A stretch of 33,157 nt of DNA, taken from assembly GCA_910576325.1 (NCBI GenBank), contig CAJTIM010000035.1, positions 1-33,157 on the forward strand, written 5' to 3'. Under the pieces are notes generated by a model that worked only from the letters and a program-made list of their open reading frames with translations, was not told where the DNA came from and ran no database searches. The stretch comes from Clostridia bacterium (GTDB taxonomy: Bacteria; Bacillota; Clostridia; Lachnospirales; Lachnospiraceae). Below, piece by piece: positions 27,742-33,157 of the stretch; within the stretch, counting starts at the first letter, position 1; every line of letters starts with the position of its first letter. A program made the translations under genes and the position numbers.

Positions 27742-28176
27742 TTATCCCTTTGCATCAAAAGGCGTTGGCTCCTGGCCATCCGCTCCCTTCCGGCTGCCCG
27801 CATAGCTGTTCATGGCCTTAGCCCGCTTCATCAGCATCCGTTTCAGCTCTTCCTCCTGGGATAAAGATTCCATCTCCATATGCGATTCCTTTGCTTCCTT
27901 CGCGCCCTCCGCTCTGTCGGGCAGAGCTTCGTATTCCGGACTCCCGGCAAATTCCTCAATCATCTCAGCCATCATGGACAGCTTTGTATCCTTAAGCATG
28001 GTAAATTCCAATTTCTGCTGGAGGGAAAGCACCGGATTACTCTCCACTACGCTGATTCCCAGAAGAAGCGCGTCCTCATAATCCTCTTTGATCTGCCACA
28101 CCTCTTCCTTGGAGACGCAGCGCCTTACCTTTTCCCTGTACGTATTGATTTCCTGTTCGAGTAGTTCCTGTTCCAT
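27742..28176 (-). CDS. Hypothetical acidic helical protein
   Basis: This is a 144-residue protein beginning MEQELLEQEINTYREKVRRC, with GGGAG before the ATG at 28176. A frame open to 28314 lacks a ribosome binding site. It is mostly charged helix (KEEVWQIKEDYEDALLLG, AEMIEEFAGSPEYEALPD, EEELKRMLMKRAKAMNSY), so it could form a coiled coil. I recognise no domain. It is the first gene of the probable operon with hisH and hisF; a link with histidine synthesis is not indicated by its sequence. Confidence 0.7.
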   Translation of the reverse strand: MEQELLEQEINTYREKVRRCVSKEEVWQIKEDYEDALLLGISVVESNPVLSLQQKLEFTMLKDTKLSMMAEMIEEFAGSPEYEALPDRAEGAKEAKESHMEMESLSQEEELKRMLMKRAKAMNSYAGSRKGADGQEPTPFDAKG

Positions 28177-28339
28177 TCGCTGCTCTCCCTTAACTCTTCC
28201 TCTTATTCCCAAAGCAAATATACGTCCGTCACTTAAAACAGAGCTGTTCTGGTTCAAAATTTCTTTACAATAATACAAGTTTATCATATTTTTTGAAAAA
28301 TGACCATAGACCAAAATCAGATATCACAGGAATTTTACA

Positions 28340-28368
28340 TTGCGGAAGTGCTTTTGGGGTGGTAAACT
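28340..28368 (+). promoter_or_regulatory. Possible promoter of the CPBP protease gene
   Basis: TTGCGG (28340-28345), 17 bases, TAAACT (28363-28368), with TGG just ahead of the -10 as an extended element. It is modest in quality and 75 bases upstream of the start. Confidence 0.4.
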
Positions 28369-28443
28369 GAGATTAAATATATGAAATAACGCTGCCTTGT
28401 TCATTGGAGGTAACAAAAGTTTCTTTTACAGGAGGTTTGACAT

Positions 28444-29418
28444 ATGGATTTTTTTGAAGAAGAAAAGCGCCGCTTAAATCCGCTTTACGGAATCGGCTTA
28501 TTTTTTATTATTATGGTTTTATTTATTTTTGTATTTGCGCCTCTGCAGTTTCGCTTTGGCATGGTGGGGCTTCTCTTGACGGAGCTGGGGCTTCTGTTTG
28601 TGACGCTGCTGGCCGTGCGTTTGACGAAACAGAGCTTTCGGGAGGTGTTTCCCATCCGCCGGCCGCGGTTTGGACAGATTGTGGGAACCATTCTTATCTG
28701 GGTTGGCTGCTTCCTTTTTGTTATGCTGGTAACACTCGCTTCCATGATGATCTTTCCGGAAGGCTTTCTGGATATCAGCTCCAATATGAGCTCTATGTTT
28801 TCCTCTGTTCCGGCATTTTTCTCCTTCCTGATTGTAGCCGTATCACCGGCCATCTGTGAGGAGGCCATGCACCGCGGCTTTATCATGCATACCTTTCGGG
28901 GTATTACCAGGGACTGGGTGGTGGTTCTGTGCATCGGATTGATTTTCGGTCTGTTTCATCTGGATCCTTACCGTTTTCTTCCTACCGCCCTTCTCGGCAT
29001 GGGACTGGCCTATGTTATGCGGAAAAGCAATAATATGCTTCTTCCTGCATTGTTCCATTTTATTAACAACAGCATTTCCTTTCTTGCAAGCCTGTCGAAC
29101 ACCGGCCCGGTAAGCGAGGAGGCGGAACGCGCGGCGGCAGAGCTTCTGATGAATCCCTCCATGCTGCTTCTCAGTCTTGGATCCTATCTTCTTATCGGCT
29201 GTTTTGCGCCCATTCTTCTTTTCGCCGGAAGCTACCTTTTACGCAAGTCCTCCGGGTGCCTTAAAAAGTATTCGGATCTCCGTCTGGTATTTACGATTAT
29301 AGGCGTGATTGCCTTAAGTTTCCTTATGATGGCGGCCGGATTTACGATTATAATGCTGAATATGAATTCCGCCATAAATTTAGAGGAGCTTCAGGAGTTT
29401 CTCTGTCTTATGGTTTAA
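28444..29418 (+). CDS. CPBP-family intramembrane metalloprotease
   Basis: This 324-residue membrane protein has eight or so hydrophobic segments. The three CPBP/Abi motifs are present: EEAMHRGFIMHTF (Glu-Glu and Arg), FGLFHLDPYRFLPTALLGMG (His), and LPALFHFINNS (His and Asn). The family includes prenyl-protein-protease-like enzymes and bacteriocin self-immunity proteins; the substrate here is unknown. AGGAGG at 28430-28435 is eight bases before the ATG. It stands alone on the plus strand between divergent and convergent minus-strand operons. Its last 11 bases overlap the end of the convergent methyltransferase gene. Confidence 0.92.
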   Translation: MDFFEEEKRRLNPLYGIGLFFIIMVLFIFVFAPLQFRFGMVGLLLTELGLLFVTLLAVRLTKQSFREVFPIRRPRFGQIVGTILIWVGCFLFVMLVTLASMMIFPEGFLDISSNMSSMFSSVPAFFSFLIVAVSPAICEEAMHRGFIMHTFRGITRDWVVVLCIGLIFGLFHLDPYRFLPTALLGMGLAYVMRKSNNMLLPALFHFINNSISFLASLSNTGPVSEEAERAAAELLMNPSMLLLSLGSYLLIGCFAPILLFAGSYLLRKSSGCLKKYSDLRLVFTIIGVIALSFLMMAAGFTIIMLNMNSAINLEELQEFLCLMV

Positions 29419-30241
29419 TAAAGCGCCCCCTTTTGTAAGCACGAATGTATTCTATCCCGCACTCCTCCTCTTCTCTTCCAAGCAAAGTCTCCGTCCCGCA
29501 AATCACGGCCTGCAGTCCTCCGTCCAAGGGATCAAGAATTGCGCTGCTGAGTCCCGCCTCCATTGCCAGCGCTGCGAAGCCGTAATTCACGTAACGCCTG
29601 GCAGGAAGTCCGTAAGAAATATTGCTGATCGCCGAGGTTATATGCACCTGCGGATACCTGTTTCGAATAAGGCGGACCAGCTCTAAGTATCCGGCTATTC
29701 CGGGCTTCTCTCCCTCCTGCGGAGGGGTCAGGACAAGAGATTCCACCATGGGATCGATATGGATGCGAGAGGGCTCAATCCGAAGGTTTTCGGCCTTCCG
29801 CATGATCTCGTCCAGAATCCCCAGACGTCTTTTCAATGTAAATGAATGGGAAATCCGCTCATCGCCGCAAAGCATTGCAATCACCTGCCAGCCCGGCTGC
29901 TCAGCCATAATTCGGAAGATCTCATCTATCCGCTTCCCGCTCTCCATAGATACGGAATTGAAAATTCCCGGCCTTTTGCAGTATCTCCACACACTTTGCA
30001 GCACTTTTGCGCTGGGACTGTCAATGCTGATCGGCACATCGGCCGCATTTTGAACCACATCAATCAGCCAGTGCAGCGTTTCCTCCTCCCCACACTCCGC
30101 AGGTGCGCAAATATCTATAAAATCCGCTCCGGCCTCCGCCTGCCTTCGGGCAAGCTCCCGAATCTCCTCCTCCTTCCGGCCGGCTATCAGCTTAGCCACA
30201 GAGGGTATGGAACCATTTATTCTTTCTCCGATCAGAATCAT
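29408..30241 (-). CDS. Methyltetrahydrofolate methyltransferase-like protein (pterin-binding domain)
   Basis: This 277-residue TIM-barrel protein belongs to the dihydropteroate-synthase-like pterin-binding family, nearest in style to AcsE/MtgA/MtrH. These move methyl groups between tetrahydrofolate and a corrinoid protein. It begins MILIGERINGSIPSV, a typical start for these enzymes, and has ADFIDICAPAE, PISIDSPSAKVL, FNSVSMESGKR (the conserved Asn), IHIDPMVESLVL, and ITSAISNISYGLPAR. GGGAG precedes the ATG at 30241. The neighbouring corrinoid activator supports this role, though the corrinoid-binding protein itself is not in the window. Its stop overlaps the CPBP gene. Confidence 0.88.
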   Translation of the reverse strand: MILIGERINGSIPSVAKLIAGRKEEEIRELARRQAEAGADFIDICAPAECGEEETLHWLIDVVQNAADVPISIDSPSAKVLQSVWRYCKRPGIFNSVSMESGKRIDEIFRIMAEQPGWQVIAMLCGDERISHSFTLKRRLGILDEIMRKAENLRIEPSRIHIDPMVESLVLTPPQEGEKPGIAGYLELVRLIRNRYPQVHITSAISNISYGLPARRYVNYGFAALAMEAGLSSAILDPLDGGLQAVICGTETLLGREEEECGIEYIRAYKRGRFIKP

Positions 30242-30352
30242 CTCTGTCACTCCCAATTCAATTCCGCAGCATCCGCACAATGCGGCTTCCGTTTCCCGTT
30301 CCGCAATGTCTTTTCAGGTATTCCTGTCCGTATCATTTCCGGCTTCGGCTCA

Positions 30353-32554
30353 TCATGCCTCCTCAAAACACAGATACTCCATATAAAACTCCTGAAATTC
30401 CTTACTTTCAGAGAGTAATATCTCCTCCGCTGTCTCTGCAAGCTGTTCTGCCTTCTCTTCCGCCCGGGGATCCAGAAGATACCGTACGGCGCCTCTTAAG
30501 CCGGTGTTCCCCACAGCCACAATCTTTCCCTCACACTCCGGCGGAAGTAGACCGATTCCTACGGCCTTGTGAATGTCCAGCTGACTGCCGAGACCCCCGG
30601 CAATATAGATATGCTCCAGCTCACGACAAGTGATTCCGTACTTCAATAGCAGCGTTTCCATTCCGGCGCGTACTGCGGATTTTGCCAGCTGAATTTCCCG
30701 AATGTCCTTTTGATAAAAACGAATATTTCCTTCCTCCGAAATCGGAAACCCCTTTTCAAGCCAAGGCATCTTCATGCGCCCTGCCGTATCCGCCGCCTTT
30801 TCCTTCATAAGCTCATAGACAGCCTCCACAGCTCCTGTCCCGCAGATTCCTGCGGGCTTCTCGCCGCCGATGGTTTCCGGATATGCCTTTTCTCCCTCTA
30901 TGATTAATCTGCAGACAGCTCCGGGAATACTGCCTGTCCCGCAGATAATATTTCCTCCCTCAAAAGCAGGGCCTGCCGCCGCGGATGCTGCCAGAAGCCT
31001 TTCCCTGTTTCCTACCGCCATCTCTGCGTTGGTTCCCAGATCAATCAAAAGGGAGGGCTTTTCCCGGCTTTCAAATTCCAGTGCAAAGAGTCCGGCGGTA
31101 ATATCGCCGCCCACAAAGGCGGAAATGCCCGGATATATGATAATCTCAAGCTCCTGTATTACCTGTCGTTCCGCGCCTTTAAACAGCTTTTTGCCCGTAG
31201 TGTGAATGGTTCGGATATTCACCGGCGTAAAGGGATATGCGCCCAATGTTTCACAGGAATAACCCATTAAGAGATGCACCATAACCGTATTGGCGCAGAT
31301 TACCATCCGGCGGATTTCTCCCGGGCAGCTTTTTGCAAGGGTACGGATGCCTTTTTCCAAATCGGCGCATATACTATTTTTCATCTCCTCCCTTTTCCCG
31401 GAATTGGATGCCTCAATACGGCTGATCACATCTGCCCCATAGGCATACTGCCGGTTGATGGCCGTATACACTTCCGTGATTCTCCTGCCGGACAGCTCTA
31501 CCAGCTGCATGGCAATGGTAGTGGTTCCTATATCTGCGGCAATCCCGTAGGTCCTGCTCTGTTTCTGTGCTTCTTCCGGCTTCTCATCTCCAAAAGCATC
31601 CCTGCCTTTCTCCTCCGCATCTGCCAAAACAAAGAAATCCCCCTCTCTTTGCTCCATCCAGACAATGCAGTCCTTCTGGGGATATGCCCGGCACGCAAGG
31701 CGCCATCCCTTCTTCAGCTCTTCTTTTTTAAAAAATCTCTTATCCTCCGCGGAAGGTTCCGATGCACCTTCCAAAAAATGAACCCTGCATTTTCCGCAGG
31801 TTCCCTTTCCTGCACAGACAGCAGACAAAAGGAGCTTATGCTCCCGAAATGTATCAAGCAGACTTTTTGATTTTTCTGCCCGGATGCTCCGCTCCTCTTC
31901 TCCTGTATACAGAATAACCCGGACAGTTGAAGCCTGACGGTGCCTGCAGATTTGATTGTCGCATTTTCCGCAGTCATGTTCCGGACAATAACGGCCTGTA
32001 TTTTCATCCGGAAGATATACCTGACACATGGTTTTCACCGGATCGTACATATAGCTCTCTTTCATGGCGATGCCCACTTTCTCCGCCTGTGTTATCTCGT
32101 AAGCCTTCTTCTGAATACTCATGGAAATGTCCTGAGGCGCCTCCAATCTCCCGGCAATTCCCTGTCCGCGTTTCCTGCACAGCTCTACTGCGCTATTTTG
32201 CTGCTCCGTATCCATCTGAAAAAGGTAATGATCCGCAATAGCGTTCGCCAGCATACCTTTCAGGCAGTCCCCATCGGCAAAAAGCCTTCTTGACCACTCT
32301 TCCATTTCCCTTCCAATCGTCAGAATTCCGTACAGAGCTTCCCTCACCGGCTTTCCGTCGATCTCTATCGAATAACCATCCAGGTCTCCGAATTCCAAAA
32401 GTGCCCTTGGCTTGATCCTCTCATATGCCTCCGGCAGCATTTTAGGAAGCTCCTCCATTACTTCTTCGTACAACGGGCTGTTCTTATCTATGTTCAGAAA
32501 GGCACATACGTTTTCCATTGATATTTTGATGTTAAATTCCGTTTGTTTTCTCAC
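30353..32554 (-). CDS. Reductive activator of corrinoid proteins (RACE-type) with N-terminal helical domain
   Basis: This 733-residue protein starts at GTG 32554 with GGAGA ahead. Residues about 1-160 resemble the reactivation-domain-like region of cobalamin enzymes (PLYEEVMEELPKMLPEAYER). A cysteine-rich linker follows (CPEHDCGKCDNQICRHRQ). Next is a [2Fe-2S] ferredoxin domain, CAGKGTCGKCRVHF with a fourth Cys in WRLACRAY. The C-terminal ASKHA ATPase has IAADIGTTTIAMQLVEL, SLLIDLGTNAEMAVG, and HIYIAGGLGSQLDIHKA. Members use ATP to drive one-electron reduction of inactive Co(II) corrinoid to Co(I). It is paired with the methyltransferase gene 111 bases downstream. The linked methyl substrate is not revealed. 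Confidence 0.9.
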   Translation of the reverse strand: MRKQTEFNIKISMENVCAFLNIDKNSPLYEEVMEELPKMLPEAYERIKPRALLEFGDLDGYSIEIDGKPVREALYGILTIGREMEEWSRRLFADGDCLKGMLANAIADHYLFQMDTEQQNSAVELCRKRGQGIAGRLEAPQDISMSIQKKAYEITQAEKVGIAMKESYMYDPVKTMCQVYLPDENTGRYCPEHDCGKCDNQICRHRQASTVRVILYTGEEERSIRAEKSKSLLDTFREHKLLLSAVCAGKGTCGKCRVHFLEGASEPSAEDKRFFKKEELKKGWRLACRAYPQKDCIVWMEQREGDFFVLADAEEKGRDAFGDEKPEEAQKQSRTYGIAADIGTTTIAMQLVELSGRRITEVYTAINRQYAYGADVISRIEASNSGKREEMKNSICADLEKGIRTLAKSCPGEIRRMVICANTVMVHLLMGYSCETLGAYPFTPVNIRTIHTTGKKLFKGAERQVIQELEIIIYPGISAFVGGDITAGLFALEFESREKPSLLIDLGTNAEMAVGNRERLLAASAAAGPAFEGGNIICGTGSIPGAVCRLIIEGEKAYPETIGGEKPAGICGTGAVEAVYELMKEKAADTAGRMKMPWLEKGFPISEEGNIRFYQKDIREIQLAKSAVRAGMETLLLKYGITCRELEHIYIAGGLGSQLDIHKAVGIGLLPPECEGKIVAVGNTGLRGAVRYLLDPRAEEKAEQLAETAEEILLSESKEFQEFYMEYLCFEEA

Positions 32555-32659
32555 TGCCGTCTCCGATCAGCGCCTCTTTCCCGTGAATCCTGATGTTCCA
32601 TATCCACGGTTCCCACTATATATTGACGCTTCTTTCCTGTCAGGATGCTGTTTGATTTT

Positions 32660-32688
32660 AGTATAACGAATCCGGAAAGAGATTACAA
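32660..32688 (-). promoter_or_regulatory. Promoter of the corrinoid activator gene
   Basis: On the minus strand TTGTAA (32683-32688), 17 bases, TATACT (32660-32665). It is about 105 bases upstream of the GTG start and beyond the rRNA terminator, so it would make the gene independent of rRNA transcription. Confidence 0.55.
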
Positions 32689-32742
32689 TTGTATTTTCCG
32701 TAATAACTTAACACTATTTTTTATAAAATCTCTTTTTAACAT

Positions 32743-32786
32743 AAAAAACAGCCTTCCTTGCAGGTATCTCCTGCTGAAAGACTGTT
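32743..32786 (-). terminator. rRNA operon terminator
   Basis: On the minus strand AACAGTCTTTCAGCAGG pairs with CCTGC...GGAAGGCTGTT, with few mismatches, and TTTTTTATG follows. It lies about 100 bases after the 23S gene end. Confidence 0.8.
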
Positions 32787-32888
32787 CTGTAAACATATCT
32801 CATATGCCTTCAAAACTATATACTGAATTATCTCTTCCACATCTTGGTTTTCTCTTAGTCTTTTCTGTTCTTCTCTCTCCTATGACGC

Positions 32889-33157
<269 letters not shown>

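Larger units (their letters stand above)
32555..32888. other. Gap between the corrinoid activator and the rRNA operon
   Basis: It contains the activator's promoter (32660-32688), the rRNA terminator (32743-32786), and an unremarkable AT-rich stretch directly after the 23S 3' end. No 5S rRNA and no tRNA were recognised in it. Confidence 0.6.

Noticed and set aside
30242..30352. Small peptide genes between the corrinoid activator and the methyltransferase gene
   Set aside because: Frames of 7 and 27 codons exist after the activator's stop, but their composition and lack of recognisable features do not support calling them.

Overview
The window looks like a chromosomal segment of an anaerobic Firmicute, most likely a Lachnospiraceae-type Clostridium. 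The evidence is strong AGGAGG-type ribosome binding sites, TTGACA/TATAAT promoters, a rubrerythrin, a BcrA/D-type 2-hydroxyacyl-CoA dehydratase activase, a corrinoid-activating ASKHA protein, and a 23S rRNA 3' end of clostridial appearance. This placement is an inference from gene content; no search was run.

Layout. 1-75: start of a probable transposase cut by the window edge. 509-1394: metallo-beta-lactamase-fold gene broken by two one-base shifts. 1395-1865: non-coding block with two different palindromic repeat elements. 1866-5715 (minus): AAA/DUF4143 ATPase, a frameshifted Sel1-repeat protein and a two-TM protein. 5831-6570 (plus): zeta-toxin gene with a 59-aa partner. 6548-9607 (minus): GLUG-like/LysM surface protein and a small membrane protein, separated by a second copy of the large palindrome. 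9838-13004 (minus): galM-glpK-rubrerythrin, closely spaced. 13115-16396 (minus): Rpn-type nuclease, formate/nitrite channel, rhomboid-like protein with a zinc ribbon. 16633-18772 (minus): TIR domain and TM-MORN protein, split in two reading frames at a G8 tract. 18926-19129: small LysM protein. 19498-23754 (plus): giant dehydratase activase. 23791-28176 (minus): probable operon of a hypothetical gene, hisH, hisF, ung and a polytopic membrane protein. 28444-29418 (plus): CPBP protease. 29408-32554 (minus): methyltetrahydrofolate methyltransferase-like protein and corrinoid activator. The right edge holds the 3' end of a 23S rRNA gene (minus) with its terminator and no 5S gene behind it.

How the genes fit together. 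The two-gene corrinoid set implies one-carbon transfer through a methyl-corrinoid protein encoded elsewhere. The activase implies radical-type 2-hydroxyacyl-CoA dehydration, or a related ATP-driven reduction, with partners elsewhere. galM and glpK link sugar and glycerol entry to glycolysis, and rubrerythrin handles peroxide.

The strongest signals for a second look are the following. (1) A TIR-TM-MORN gene sits out of frame by one base in a poly-G run, which could be a phase-variable switch. (2) A dispersed ~210-bp hairpin family has a conserved core and outer arms that differ completely between copies yet pair almost perfectly within each copy. (3) A second hairpin family has three copies. 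(4) Three genes are each broken by single-base shifts at or next to short base runs, four shifts in total, so sequencing or assembly error must be excluded before calling pseudogenes or phase variation.
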